This document shows positions 1 to 11,932 of a stretch of DNA of 64,000 nt, piece by piece. The stretch covers positions 7,677,057 to 7,741,056 of the forward strand of contig NC_061065.1 of the NCBI RefSeq assembly GCF_021917145.1, given 5' to 3'. Each line of letters starts with the position of its first letter. The stretch's first letter is position 1. Source of the stretch: Hypomesus transpacificus (lineage: Eukaryota; Chordata; Actinopteri; Osmeriformes; Osmeridae). The translations under genes were made by a program, and so were the position numbers. Under the pieces are notes generated by a model. That model was not told the DNA's origin, did not search any database, and saw only the letters and a list, made by a program, of their open reading frames with translations.

Positions 1-1085
1 GAATTTACTAAAGTGACGTCTCAGTGGCTGGTACCATAGTCAAGTTACTGTATCTCAGTTCTCAGTAGCTACTGACCTTGTGGAAGTTCAACACCTACCT
101 TACATAAAACGCAAGTGAAACACTGACAACTGATCAAAGCCTAAAGCTGGTCGTTTCCAACATGACTACCATAAGGTCCAGTGTTTTATAGACATTTTGA
201 GGGGCAATCGGTTTGGCAATGATTTGTGTGCTTCATATTACTAAAGAGTTCATATCTTACAAAACCAACCAAGGCGCCCAACATGAGCATGTGGATAAAC
301 TGCTCAGCCTTACTGTCAATAGCGGATCACAAATGTTGAATATGGTCTCCATAATGTGTTTTGTAACTCAATTATTATTTTTAACTTGTTGGTAGCAGAT
401 GGTACTGGTTGCAGAAACGGCATGTGTTTGCACATTTAATGTTAATTGTAATTGAATAATTCTATTGGTCGGTTTTTGAGGTGTAGGGAAAATTAGGAGT
501 CTTATGAAACATTTGGTAGCCTTTTCATAATTAACTGCTCTCAGGAGAATGCACATAAGAGTTGATAGACAATGAATAAAATCATTTATCTATACATATA
601 CTTTCAGTTTTAATAAAACTCAACTTTTTATATCTGTGTCACTACTTCTTTGGAAGTGAATTTATATTTATCAGTTATAATCTACAGAAAGGTGGGTTTG
701 AATAAACCTTTTACTTATCCCACATCTCCCGCCAAAAATAACATCATTGTTGGCAGCTAATTACATATCTACAGTGCTGACAGCAAAGAATGGAGTAATT
801 GAGGAAGCTTGTTAAGGAAACTAGGGGGGGGGGGGGTGTTAAACAAAACACGTTGGCTATATTAGACAGCTGTGAATGTGGCGGTTCTGGGAGTGTTTTA
901 GCATTAGTCAATCACACAAATTACCTTATTAACGATCATAATAGTTTGGGACTTTGCAGGTTAGTCTTAAGGATTCTGCTTCCAGAACATCACTCAGCTC
1001 CATGTCAGCGCTACCTTGTTTTGACTAGGGTCACCAGCAGTAGAGTTCTACATGTGCAACAAAGGGTCCCAGTGGACAACAACCT
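1..1085. other. 3' flank of znf410, no gene recognised
   Basis: This AT-rich stretch lies beyond the znf410 stop codon and probably includes its 3' UTR. A possible minus-strand ATTAAA poly(A) signal is read from positions 609-614. A poly-G run lies near 825-837. The short open frames here have no recognisable domain and no plausible splice partners. Confidence 0.4.
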
Positions 1086-4000
1086 CTACAACAGAGCCAC
1101 CACATCCTCGCCGTACGAGTGGCCAGCAGTTGTCATGGTCACCAGATCATGTGATTGAGAGAGGACCACGGAGTCTGCTGAGCCTTGAAGGATGAAGAAC
1201 AAGAAGAAATATGAGCCACCAGGACCTCTCCTGGAATCACCGCGTAGCGATGACTGAGAAGCGTGCATCTCTAGCCATTATACAATAGCAAGGAAAACAA
1301 GTGAAGAAGTGAGCCTGTAAATTAGCTAGGGAAAGTGTGTGTGTGTGTGGGGGGCTACCTTGGGCTCTCAGCATAGCATGGTGCAGATTCATGGGTTCCA
1401 CCCCTGTAGTCATGGTGACCATGTTGTCGCCAGCCTCCCCGTCTGCCTCCAGCAGACTGCTGTGGGTCAGGGCCTCTCCTGTCAATCACACAGCAGGCAC
1501 CAGTATCACAGCAGTCGAGACACGGCAGACAAAAGGAGCAACACGCTTCCTCAGGGACGTTATAGCCCTCAACGATCCTCTGTGACTCACTGATCGCACA
1601 GCACTGCGACACACAAACTTATTCCTCGTGTCTCCACTTATTCCAACACAAGAGCAAAGCACTCTCCTTCCACCATTAGGACTTCAGTATTGTGTAAGAT
1701 GAATTCAAAATGTGTTGAATTAATTTATAAACTACTTTGATGTTGCGCTTAATGTGTGTGTGGGTGTGTACAGGTTGGATATGGTGCTACCTGTGTCTCT
1801 GCCGTCGTTGCACTGGGCTTCCTCTCCATGTCTCTTCCTCATGTGAACGTTCCTGCTGCCTGACTGAGAGAAGGTCTTTCCACAGATCCCACACTGGTGG
1901 GGCTTCTCCCCTGTAGAACAACACAGCGTCACACGTCACATCATACAGGGGGGGAGTCAGATGGCTGAGCGGTTAGGGAATCGAGCTATTAATCAGAAGG
2001 ATGCCGGTTCAATTCCCGGCTGTGCAGTTGACGTTGTGTCCTCGGACACTTCACCTTACTTGCCCCAGGGGAATGTCCCTGTACTTACTGTAAGTCGCTC
2101 TGGATAAGAGCGTCTGCTAAATGACTAAATGTAAATACAGCCACACCTTCACTCCATTAGCTTTATGTTGGGGGTTTTTACTGCTGCTGTTGGGTGTTAA
2201 TGGCGGGGCTGGATGTACTGTGAAGCGCTGGCACACACACTGCACGGTCACTTAACGGATTACGTGTTTTTTAATTCAATTTTGGCACCTCCTGCTCTCA
2301 CCTGAGTGCACAAGCATGTGTTTGCGAAGACTGGAATACTCAGCAAAGGAGCGCCCACATCCATCTGCTTCACACAAGAACGGCTTCTCTCCTAGGAGTG
2401 CATACACAAACAGTGACAACGACACAAGCAAACCACACACACACCTCTCACATCTGTAATAGCGCACCATATCATAACTTCCGATTAACAGCAAAACTTC
2501 CAGCCAACCTGTGTGCGTGCGTTTGTGGTTCTTGAGGTTTCCCGCGGTGGTGAACTTCTTGCCACAGTTCTTCTCCTTGCAGATGAAGGGTTTGTCTCCG
2601 TTGTGGGTCCTCATGTGGACCTGCAGTCTCTGCAGCACGTAAAAGCTCTTCCCACAGCCCTCCGCTCCACAGCGAAACGTACGATCATTTCTGACAAAAT
2701 AGACACGGAAAAGCGTCCTGAATGTTTCTGTGTTTTGTGGCAGTTTTGCCTTTCTGTATTCCCACAGTATTTGATATGTACTTTTTGCTATGTCTGTCTA
2801 ACAGACAGAGAGACAATATACCAGGGGTCCCCAAACTACGGCCCGTGAGCCGAACATGGCATGCGCACGCATTTGGACCAGCCCTCTGAACAAAGCCAGA
2901 CTTATTTTTTGTCTCTTTTTTTTTAATACAAAATAAAAATGATTAAAGAAATCAGTTCACACTAATTAATATGCAGAACTGAGTAAATGTTTTGATTTCA
3001 ATAGCAATGAATATGAGAAAAAAAAATCATTACAAAAGTAATGTTCGGATGTACGGTGCATAACAAAATAATGAACAAATCTAGCAAAATGAATACATTT
3101 AAAATCATAATAAAATCTCCCCAATAATACTGGTAGACACTCCGGCCCATGTCCTTTTCTGTTACAGACCGACCCGGCCCCACATTAAAGAAAGGAAAAA
3201 TTATGTGGCCCTCGCAGGAAAAGTTTGGGGAGCCCCCCAATATACGCTTGATGAATGTTTGGAATATAGGTTTATACAAGTTCAAGTGTGCACAAACAGA
3301 CAAAATTGGTGCTCTAAGCAAGAAACATAGCTACTGTGACAGAAAGGTAAAGACTGGGAAAGATGTGAGGGCGCTGGAGTTACTTGGCATAAAATATAAG
3401 TTCTGCCCTGGGTTCCAAGGCTATGAGGTGTGTTCTGTGTATTATTTAGAGTGAGGATTGTGTTCTAACCTGTGTGTTTTAAGGTGGTACTTAAGGTGGG
3501 CTGGCCAGGTGAAGGTCCTGTAGCAGCCTTCAAAGGAACAGCGCAGAATTTGCTTGGAGAGTGTTCGGTTGGTCCGTGCCGACAGCTCCCGTTTACCTTC
3601 CTCTGACGGAAAACTGTGAATGATGTCACCTAGGCAACCGGACAGACGCATTACAAAGAGGCTAAATAAGTCTTAGGATGGATACAAACCAGTACACACC
3701 GAGGCCCTAAACCTAATAAGTAACTGATGTAGACCAGGGAGGTCTAACTCCCTCACTAACATCACACGTTGTGTTCTAAGCTGAGTTTGTGATATTACCG
3801 TTAGTGCCACAACCAGCCTTGGCATCCTGGCTTGCCTTGGCATCCTTGGCCAGCTGTGCCCGTGTGGCAGCGATCAGGCTGTCGTGTGCCAGCTCCTGCA
3901 CCCGCAGGTACCAGGGGGCGCTGCCATCCACCCCGTAGTCCCCCGACGAGACCACCTCCTCCTCCTCATCCGCACCATCGGCAGAGAAGATCAGGGATTC

Positions 4001-5085
4001 AGAGGAGGCTGCCAGACCTGGAGGGCAAGGCAGAGAGGAAGAGTCAGAAGAGGGGAGTCAGGTGGCTAAGTGGTTAGGGGATTGGGCTAGTAATCAGAAG
4101 GCTGCCAGTTCGATTCCCAGCTGTGCCAAATGACGTTGTGTCCTTGGGCAAGGCACTTCACCCTACTTGCCTTGGGGAAATGTCCCTGTACTTACTGTAA
4201 GTCTGGATAAGACTTAGAGTTAGACCAAGACTAACTCTGGATAAGAGCGTCTGCTAAATGACTAAATGTAAATGTAAGAGGAACAAATTCAATGTTACCA
4301 CACACAGAGGATTTGGGAGAGTACAGGCATCCTTATATAGCTAACACACTCCATTCTAGTCAGACAGAAGAGATTGAGGGAGCGCAGAGCCTGTACCTTT
4401 CGCTAGGTTGAGCAGGACGTAGGATGTGCTGTCTGACTGCTGCAGGTCATGGAGGACGTGTGGGGGGCTAGGTGAGCCCCGGGGGGGGACCTGTGTCTGG
4501 ACCAGGGGGCTCTGCTCAGCACCCCCCAACTCTGACAAAGGCGGGGACCTTGCAGACGCATGGCTAAGACCACCCTCTGAGACGAAGTCGGGTGCACAAG
4601 AACAAGATAAAATCATCCTTTACTAAAAGCAATCCACACAAATGTCAACTGGCTCTGATACACACTGATGTTTCTAAAGGCGCTGTTGGATCGTTGACAT
4701 TGTGAACAGTGAAGGCTGACCTGTTAGCTCTAGGGGGCTGCACAGGGAGCTGTCGTTGGGGACCAGCAGTGGAAGGCAGGTGTGTTTGGGTTCTGAGTCT
4801 TCGAGACCCTGCCCGAGAGGGATGGACGCGTTCTGCACGAACTGAACCAGCAGCTTTTGAGAGATGACAGGTGTGCAGGACAGGTAAATGGGTTGAGCAA
4901 ATATGTAAGGCAGAGACAGTCAGAGTTGCCACTTACAGACAGGGGATACTGTACTCATACACACGTAATATACATTCAGTGTAATATGTTGTAAAGGTAT
5001 AACAGGTCTATCTGTCTTGAGTAGTGCATAACGTGATGGCTGGTGATATTACCTCAGGTTTGGAGTCAAGCTCATCAGAAAGCAT
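1086..5085 (-). CDS. znf410: Zinc finger protein 410 (C2H2 transcription factor)
   Basis: Rebuilt coding exons (minus strand, in order): 5085-5053, 4853-4721, 4576-4397, 4017-3799, 3629-3470, 2690-2509, 2391-2302, 1910-1791, 1478-1359, 1183-1086. They sum to 1335 nt, or 444 residues; human is 478 (memory). The N-terminus reads [11 protein letters not shown], then [17 protein letters not shown], as in ZNF410. Family segments [17 protein letters not shown] and [21 protein letters not shown] follow. Five C2H2 fingers start near Cys219, 249, 279, 309 and 339, the first four with a CX4C pair, joined by TGEKP/NGDKP-type linkers. The C-terminal VTM and HSY motifs also match. In mammals the protein is a nuclear activator that acts mainly on CHD4; I infer the same role. 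The ATG exon begins at 5104 after an acceptor, so a non-coding first exon lies upstream, probably near 5160-5260. Introns carry two SINEs and one hAT element. No frameshift or lost zinc ligand is seen. Confidence 0.93.
1949..2134 (+). mobile_element. tRNA-headed V-SINE-like element, copy 1 (znf410 intron)
   Basis: The head reads as a tRNA gene (GGCTGAGCGGTTAGG A-box region, GGTTCAATTCCCGG B box), like tRNA-Leu. A core (GACGTTGTGTCCTCGGACAC) and the tail GTCGCTCTGGATAAGAGCGTC follow, ending in a short AAATGTAAAT-type repeat. The flanking ATACAG at 1943-1948 and 2135-2140 is a possible target duplication. It is antisense to znf410, with its head about 38 bp from the exon that starts at 1910. 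Confidence 0.88.
2822..3237. mobile_element. Non-autonomous hAT transposon in a znf410 intron
   Basis: The left end CAGGGGTCCCCAAAC and right end GTTTGGGGAGCCCCC are imperfect terminal inverted repeats. They are flanked by a perfect 8-bp direct repeat CAATATAC at 2814-2821 and 3238-3245, which is the hAT signature. The 416-bp interior is AT-rich and has no transposase frame. The element lies between znf410 exons 2690-2509 and 3629-3470. Confidence 0.88.
4054..4275 (+). mobile_element. V-SINE-like element, copy 2, with internal insertion (znf410 intron)
   Basis: It has the same head, core and tail as copy 1, with AAGAGG at 4048-4053 and 4276-4281 as a possible target duplication. The tail is interrupted: TCTGGATAAGA occurs twice, separated by a segment containing the inverted repeat AGAGTTAG / CTAACTCT. 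The head lies about 37 bp from the exon that starts at 4017, on the acceptor side and antisense to znf410. Confidence 0.87.
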
Positions 5086-5732
5086 GGATTACAATTTGTG
5101 ATAACTGCAAGAGAATACGTTATTAGAAATAAATATTTAAAAGGTCCATCAAATTACAACAAAACACTCTCAGTAACTTACCGCTGATCGACCTGCTTAC
5201 TGCGATATGCCCAGTTGGTCATAGGTTTTGAGGAGGAGTCATGTCTGATTCAATTGCACATCCTTGAGTCTGACTGTAAAGGTATTGACATTGAGTCAAG
5301 TATTGCAAGATGAATACATTATTTAAGGAGATACACACAAGAATAGTAGAGCAACTTAAATATTGTGTTCTAGCTGGTAGCTAGCTAACGAAATGCTCAG
5401 TGCCCGGTGAGTTTGTTATTGTTTCTCTTAGCTTGCTAGCTAGCTAATAGTAGACTATGGACTGTTTCTAGTCTGCAAGTTCGACACACAGCGCATCAGC
5501 TTTTGTCGCATACGTATTCAAAAAGCAATGTTCTAAGATAAAGCTCTACTTCAAGTTATTTTAATAGCTGTTTACCTGATATACTTTATCTACAGAGAGG
5601 ATTGTGCTAGCTTGCCAGCAAGCTAACTGTTCTTTCACTGTCAACTGTTCTACGGAAGATCATAAGGTACAAGAGCACAACACTTCCGCGTATTATAGTT
5701 GCAGATCCATTGTACTTGACTACCATCTAGTG

Positions 5733-6571
5733 CAGGGGTGTCAAACTCATTTCGCATCGTGGGCCACATACGGCCTAGGGAGATGTCAAGTGGGCCGGAC
5801 CATTAAAATTATACCATACTCTGCTATAAATAACCAAAATATCATGTCTTTCTTCTGTGTTATCTAGTTTAATTGATATAAAGACCATATCGTATAAAGT
5901 CCGTCCAACCGCTTTAACAAGTAATGATCTCTTCGGTGGTGTAGTTGGTTAAAGCGTTGTACGATTACATATTGTTAACGCGAATCTGGGATCCCAAGTT
6001 CGCGCCCCAGTCCAGTGAATCTCGTACGATATTCTTTAACTTTTACTGTGAGAAAATGACATAATTCTAAAGGCCTACGGATGTATCACAACATTTTAAT
6101 GTGTGAGCACTAATATCAGATCAAAATGAACACATGTAGCCTTAATTAAATATTGAATAACGTAGGGTAGTCTACCGTCGGAGACAACCACTACGCCTCA
6201 TTCAGCCAGTTTAAACGGCTGCTAGATGACGCTGTTCATTTTCAAAGCGCCGATAGTTCGGCTTTTTGGGCCGGCACAATCCGGAAGAAACCATCAAAGC
6301 TTCACAAGGCATCGTTCGCCCATCCCTAGTAGAGACCAAGGTATTAAATGATACCGTCTGCTGTTTTCAGTCTGTCTCAGTGATGCGGCTTGTCTTCTAC
6401 TCTGATGGAAAGAGTGCGCCCCTTAGCGGATAATCCATGAATTGCAGCGAATTAAAAATATTAATTCCATGTCTTTTATGCATTTTTTCCACTTTCAAAT
6501 TATCCTGCGGGCCTGATCGAACCTCCTTGGGGGCCGGTTCCGGCCCGCGGGCCGTATGTTTGACACCCCTG
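5733..6571. mobile_element. Non-autonomous hAT transposon with tRNA-like insert
   Basis: The ends CAGGGGTGTCAAACTC and GTTTGACACCCCTG are terminal inverted repeats. They are flanked by a perfect 8-bp duplication ATCTAGTG at 5725-5732 and 6572-6579. Subterminal arms also pair (GGGCCACATACGGCC on the left, GGCCCGCGGGCCGTATG on the right). No transposase frame remains in the 839 bp. It lies just upstream of the likely znf410 promoter. The interior contains a tRNA-like segment, listed separately. Confidence 0.92.
5929..6010 (+). repeat. tRNA-like Pol III promoter segment inside the hAT element
   Basis: TGGTGTAGTTGG at 5937-5948 fits the A-box consensus TRGYNNARNNG. GTTCGCGCCCC at 5998-6008 is a weaker B box, about 50 nt downstream. 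That spacing is right for a tRNA or tRNA-derived SINE head. No intact cloverleaf with aminoacyl stem was found, so this is a relic or SINE fragment and not a functional tRNA gene. Confidence 0.55.
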
Positions 6572-6579
6572 ATCTAGTG

Positions 6580-7870
6580 GTTGCAGTGTTTTCGGTTTTC
6601 CTTGGTTCTGTCAAAACACCTTGATCAATCTCTACAGGATATATCATTATAATAATGTACTTCTCTATCCATAAATCATAGCAAAATTATGGTTTGTTAA
6701 TTTATTTTAACAGAATACCATTATCCATAATCACTAATGATTTGGAATTATTTTATTAAGCAAACAAATGAATATTGTAATGTACAAAATGTGCCCTTTC
6801 ACAAAACAGCACACTAACAACTTTAAGTTGTTACACTGTCGTGTAATTATGTGCTTGGATTTGTTTGGCAGCATAAATTGTGTTTAATTTTCCTAGTTTG
6901 TGTCTGTGTTGTTCCAAACCCAGCATTAAGACACCATATGATGATCATGTCTTTAACAAGATTTTGTGCAACTGAAACTTTGAAATGATCAACACACACA
7001 TTTTATTGAGATAAGAGAAAGCGGGTAACAATAAAATACAGTTGACATTAAAATATGACACTCCCAATAAAAATCATATAGCAAATGTTTTCTGGTAAGC
7101 AAACAAGCCACCTGTTTATATCACATTAGAGATAATAACAGGTGTAATATATTTAAGGAAACATCCATGGTGTAAATAGTATTTCCTGTTACAGTTTTTT
7201 TACTAAAAATCACAATCAAATAAAAGCACCACCTTCACTCATTTACAATCTGAAGAAGTCTTACAATGTACTGGCAGATAAACCCTTTCTAGATACCTTA
7301 CAATAGCATTTCCAGCTAATTCAATTATACTCAACAAGGAGTGTCTCGCGAACGCATATTTTATTCTGCACGCTAAACACCTACCTGAACATTGAGTACA
7401 AAGGTCAAGACTGAATCGCAAGCTTAACGTAAGCAATTCAAGTTTGATGGCTTTCAAATGAATCGTCATAATTGCCAAAACAAGAGAAAAAGGAAAGAGA
7501 AAAAGAGTACCTCTCTTTGTTTTGGAACTCCTTTGTGAATATGTCAGTGCAGTAAAGGATGTAGGCAAGCATTTATGACAATTACTGCTGTAACGGTAAA
7601 CCAAATACCATTCACAACTTGTGATTCATATGTTCGTTTCTTTGTTGGGTTAATAAAGACCATGTTATCCAATTATCTAAAATGTCCTTGGAAGACTAGC
7701 TGTTGGTTCCTAGCAACTTAAAGCTGCTGGTTAGCTCTTTCTTTCTGTAACCCCTGTGTCACTCATCTCAAAGTCTTGCCTTGATTCAAATCTTTAACCT
7801 CCTGGACCGATACGCCATCAAATACATACGTGATGTATGAATATATGAATGTATGAATACCTTAACTTGA
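6580..7870. other. AT-rich intergenic DNA between znf410 and cipc
   Basis: No gene, tRNA or transposon was recognised. Open frames here, such as one of 121 codons at 7604-7239 on the minus strand, lack domains, splice partners or coding-like composition. Confidence 0.4.
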
Positions 7871-8338
7871 CTGTGAATCTATGTAGAGACACATCACTGT
7901 GAATCTATGTAGAGACACATCACTGTGAATCTATGTAGAGACACATCACTGTGAATCTATGTAGAGACACATCACTGTGAATCTATGTAGAGACACATCA
8001 CTGTGAATCTATGTAGAGACACATCACTGTGAATCTATGTAGAGACACATCACTGTGAATCTATGTAGAGACACATCACTGTGAATCTATGTAGAGACAC
8101 ATCACTGTGAATCTATGTAGAGACACATCACTGTGAATCTATGTAGAGACACATCACTGTGAATCTATGTAGAGACACATCACTGTGAATCTATGTAGAG
8201 ACACATCACTGTGAATCTATGTAGAGACACATCACTGTGAATCTATGTAGAGACACATCACTGTGAATCTATGTAGAGACACATCACTGTGAATCTATGT
8301 AGAGACACATCACTGTGAATCTATGTAGAGACACATCA
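7871..8338. repeat. 26-bp minisatellite, 18 copies
   Basis: The unit begins CTGTGAATCTATGTAGAG and ends ACACATCA. It runs head to tail for exactly 18 units (468 bp), and I see no differences between copies. Such homogeneity suggests recent expansion or gene conversion. It lies downstream of cipc and encodes nothing evident. Confidence 0.97.
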
Positions 8339-9343
8339 CATCAAATGGCTGGACGCTACAGCTGCCTTCGGCATGGGAATGCACTAAGACTATTGTGCTA
8401 GTGAGTGTGAAGTCACACGACACAAGGTATAAAAATACAGAAGATACAAATGACACTGTCTTCAAAAGATTATTTTCATAAATAAAGTTTATCACCCTGA
8501 ACATACTCAGGACATAGTAAAAAATAAAGCATTCAGCACATTTTCTTCTCTAGGGGTTTCGGCAAGTGCTTCACAACACAACCATTCAAAATGTACAACC
8601 TAAGAATAGCAATGATGCAGTCAGGGCTCCCAAACCTTCAGACCAATGAATTATCATGACTTTTACATTATTTGAAACCTTTTTCAGCAAGTGAGCATAC
8701 GTTTCACATTGACACAACTGGTCACCAAACAAGTGTTACTCATTACACACGTGTTGAAGCTTTTGGTAAAATAAATACATAATTTGACTTACAAATTCTT
8801 AGAAATCATTTTCAAAATGATGTTTTCAATTATCTGATTTTTCTAGTTTCTCTATAACCGTGGGGACTCTGAACAGTTATGTTTATTATCCAAAACAGTA
8901 ATAAAGACTTATTTACAACCAGTTGGGCACAGGAAGTACCCAAAAGTATGGACACAGGAAGTACATGCTGACACAAAAACCAGGTTTGACTCATCATACC
9001 ATGTTCCATTGTTGTCCCCAGCTACCTGGTCAGATCACTGGGATACATGAGTCAGTCACGGCAGAGCTTTGGACTCTGAGAATCACAGAGCAAGTTTCAG
9101 TGGAGTTGGTCTAGCAAGGCAGAGAGCAGCAGAGGATCCTGTTCAGCTGTTACAGTGGCCTGGTTTAGGGATAGGGCATGCTGGCTGCAGCAGTCTAAAG
9201 AAGTATATAGGTCAAGGTATCTGTCTGGGAGAGATTGAGCTTTGGAGGCAGTTATTGACGATCCAGCAGTCATCGTCAACATCCCTAATCCTTAGTTCCA
9301 CCTCTACCTGTTTTAGTCTGATGGATGATAGTCCTGTTTTAGA
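8339..9343. other. cipc 3' flank and 3' UTR
   Basis: The cipc stop is at 9344, so the minus-strand 3' UTR lies in the upper part of this stretch. TTTATT at 8882-8887 is a minus-strand AATAAA, giving a likely 3' UTR of about 460 nt. The rest is AT-rich with no recognised element. Confidence 0.45.
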
Positions 9344-10828
9344 CTAGGCATGAAATGACTCCAAACCATTCAGGGCACTCCTCCCATTCTCTTTCTCCCC
9401 GTTTTTATCGCTCTCCATTTCCTGCAGGCTGGTCTGCAGCTTGGCACAGATGCTGGGGTCTCCTGTTTTCAAAGCCTGCACGAACAGGCTGGCGTCTGCC
9501 TTCAGACGTTCCAGGTCGCTCTGGGTGCGTCGGTTCTGTCGGATCAGCTCCTTGGTTCTCAGCGTGATGTCAAGGAGGCCCGTCTTGCTCAGGATGTTGT
9601 AGGTGTTACAGAACCGTTTTCTCTTCTGACCTTCTGTGTTACTGTTGTCGTCGTCCAGGTCGTGCTTGTAATTATCGCCCAGGAAGAAAGGGTCCTGGGT
9701 TATGGGGTTACTAGTGTGGTTTGAAAGAGTTATAGGGGGGGACGGGGTGAACTCCGGTCTGCTGACAGCTGGGGGGGGCAACTCCTTTGCAGGGCTGCTG
9801 CCGGCACTTGAGTCTGTGACGCTGACAGTCAGTCTGCTTTGCGTTGAGGGGGACGGGCAAGGACTAGGAGTGGCAAGGAGGCTGGGAGTGGACGAGCCAG
9901 AGCCAGGAAGACGTCTCTGCTTGTCTCTGTGATGGCGCTGCCGGTGGCTTGAAGCCAAACTGTGGCTCCTCGTAGAGCCAGAAGAAGAAGAGCAAGAGGA
10001 GGAGAGACTGTCTCTTCCTGAAGAACTCGAGGTGTCCCCAGTAGGGTGGGGTGCTATCTTGGGATAGGACTTGAGGATGGGGAGATACTTTTTGGGGCGC
10101 CTGCGTTTCCCTGAGCCTTCCTTAGGGACAGAGGGGCTTTGGTTGGATACCACTGGCTGCAGGAAGACCACCTGAGACTGCTGGACCACCGGCTGAACCA
10201 CCTCCACCGCAGGAGGGAAACTCCAGGGCTTTAGTGCAGGGGGGTTGTCACCAGGCTGGAGAGAATACAAGAGTAACACACAGATTAGCCCCACCACGAC
10301 CAGCATGGCACACAATGCTTTATTCTCAGGCTGAAGAGCAGACATCTCACATATAAATCTAGAAAGTGCTCGTCAATCTCTTTCCCCATTTCCCCACAAC
10401 TCCTATGATTTCTTGTGTGTAATCTGGTCTACCTGTTTCAGAACCACGTTGTTCATAATGATCATGGGGGAGAGGTTGGGGTAGGAACCCGCCACCAGGG
10501 CAGGCTGGGAAGGCTTGGAGCCAGAACCAGGACGCTGTGACGCCCTCTTCGCTCTCCAGCGAGAGGAACCTTCAGAGTCTGTTGGGTCCAAAGTGCCCAT
10601 GTGTTCAGAACTAGCATCTGTACACAAAAGAGAGAAGAAATAGACAATGTTATGAATGTCACAATTTCCCAGGGGACAATGCACTCTGTATGGGGATTGT
10701 CTTTCACCAGAAAACATACCTGAGAATCCAGAGTCTCTCTCGGAGTCTCTTTTGAAACTTCCAGACTTCATGCTTCGTGATTTTCCTGTCGGTCTGGAGT
10801 GACCTTCAACTCTCCTGTTGGTGCTCAT
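9344..10828 (-). CDS. cipc: CLOCK-interacting pacemaker (CIPC)
   Basis: Coding exons are 10828-10720, 10617-10433 and 10255-9344, together 1206 nt or 401 residues (human about 399, from memory). Family signatures, in order: DSGFSDASSEHMG near residue 32; NLSPMIIMNNVVLKQ at the end of the second coding exon; YLPILKSYPKIAPHP; a Ser-rich and basic middle; and a C-terminal helical segment with GLLDITLRTKELIRQNRRTQ, probably a coiled coil. In mammals CIPC binds CLOCK and represses CLOCK-BMAL1, itself cycling through E-boxes; I infer the same here. The ATG at 10828 has A at -3. The frame upstream opens only with GTG, so 10828 is the start. Exon 2 begins at 10895, and a non-coding first exon ends at a donor near 11933. 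No defects are seen. Confidence 0.93.
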
Positions 10829-11579
10829 TCTGTGTTTTTTTCCCAGGTTAGATCTTATCACACCTTAAACCACACCTGTCAGAACATCTGAGACACTGGA
10901 AACAAAAATTGCAAATTCGTTATTATCAAAATGTGTATATATTTTTTTCATATGCACTAGTCGTTAGCATACATTGATTTATAAATACATAGGCTACAGA
11001 CTTCTGAAACCATCAGGCATTAAGACTCCTTGACAGATAACTGTCACCTCACATCATTGCTGCTTCACATCCGTTACCGCCACTTCACTTCCCCAGACAC
11101 CGTGACAATTGACACCTCAGTGTGACATTTTCATTTCTGGTAACTCTTGGACTGTACCAACTGTTTACACCGTGTTTCGGTTCATCGTACGTTCGCAAAT
11201 TTATATTATAGTAAACATTTTGTACTCTAGCTTTACATTTGTATATTCAAGTTTAACATGTGTATATTCAACATTGCACTCGGTCTCTTTGTCTTTGTAA
11301 TGTAGCAGGGCCAACATCAATAATGTTCATAGTGTTACCTTGTGTGATCTGTGCAAATGACCAACACATTTTGTATTTGACTTTAACCGAATAATAAACT
11401 AGTAACGACCAGAAACAATATGTTACTGACATGCGAGACTGGCTAACTTTACGATTATCTGGCTAGAACAATGCTCATCTGAGTTCTAGTAACTCGAGTG
11501 ACCATGTGCAGTATTTACAAAATAATGTTATGTTCTGATACGAATGACTAGACTGTAGAATGTAAAAAGGAATTGCATG

Positions 11580-11625
11580 TTGAATGTATTTAGTAAACGC
11601 TTTTATCCAAAGCTACGTACAAATA
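11580..11625 (-). mobile_element. SINE/LINE tail fragment in cipc intron 1
   Basis: ATTTAGTAAACGCTTTTATC, followed by CAAAGCTACG, is a diverged copy of the fish SINE/L2-type tail, read on the minus strand as GATAAAAGCGTTTACTAAAT. No head is attached, so this is a 5'-truncated fragment. Confidence 0.5.
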
Positions 11626-11932
11626 GAGCATTTAGAAAGTGCAGCAGCTAATCAACATAGCCCGGTGCAACGCAGTCACGAGTTTTGTGTTTTTAAAGAC
11701 GGCTATTCCAAAATTAGCTACCAATGTGTCCTACTAGGAACATAGCTAGTGCTAGCTACAAAACTAGCCTAGCTATCTTGTACTTGAACAAGCTCTTAAC
11801 TAGTCAGAATAATATGTCCTTGTTGACGACACAGACAGTCTGGCAATAGTATCTTATCGTTTTGGGATAATATTGATGACCTAAGGGAGCATTAAACAGC
11901 TCACCAGGTTCCTAGTCCTTAGATAACCCTAC

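Noticed and set aside
1949..2030. A true tRNA-Leu gene
   Set aside because: The tRNA-like head is followed by a SINE core and tail and recurs eight more times. It is a SINE head.
3799..4017. A frameshift in znf410 exon 4
   Set aside because: On a first reading of the CCTCCTCCT stretch I saw one extra base. Rechecking the frames shows an uninterrupted 219-nt exon that keeps phase.
7871..8338. Possible CRISPR-like array
   Set aside because: Units are contiguous with no unique spacers, and the genome is vertebrate. It is a minisatellite.
9344..10345. A 333-codon frame starting with a hydrophobic leader, resembling a membrane protein
   Set aside because: The leader is read-through of the intron upstream of cipc exon 10255-9344. 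The splice acceptor at 10255 removes it, and the spliced protein matches CIPC.
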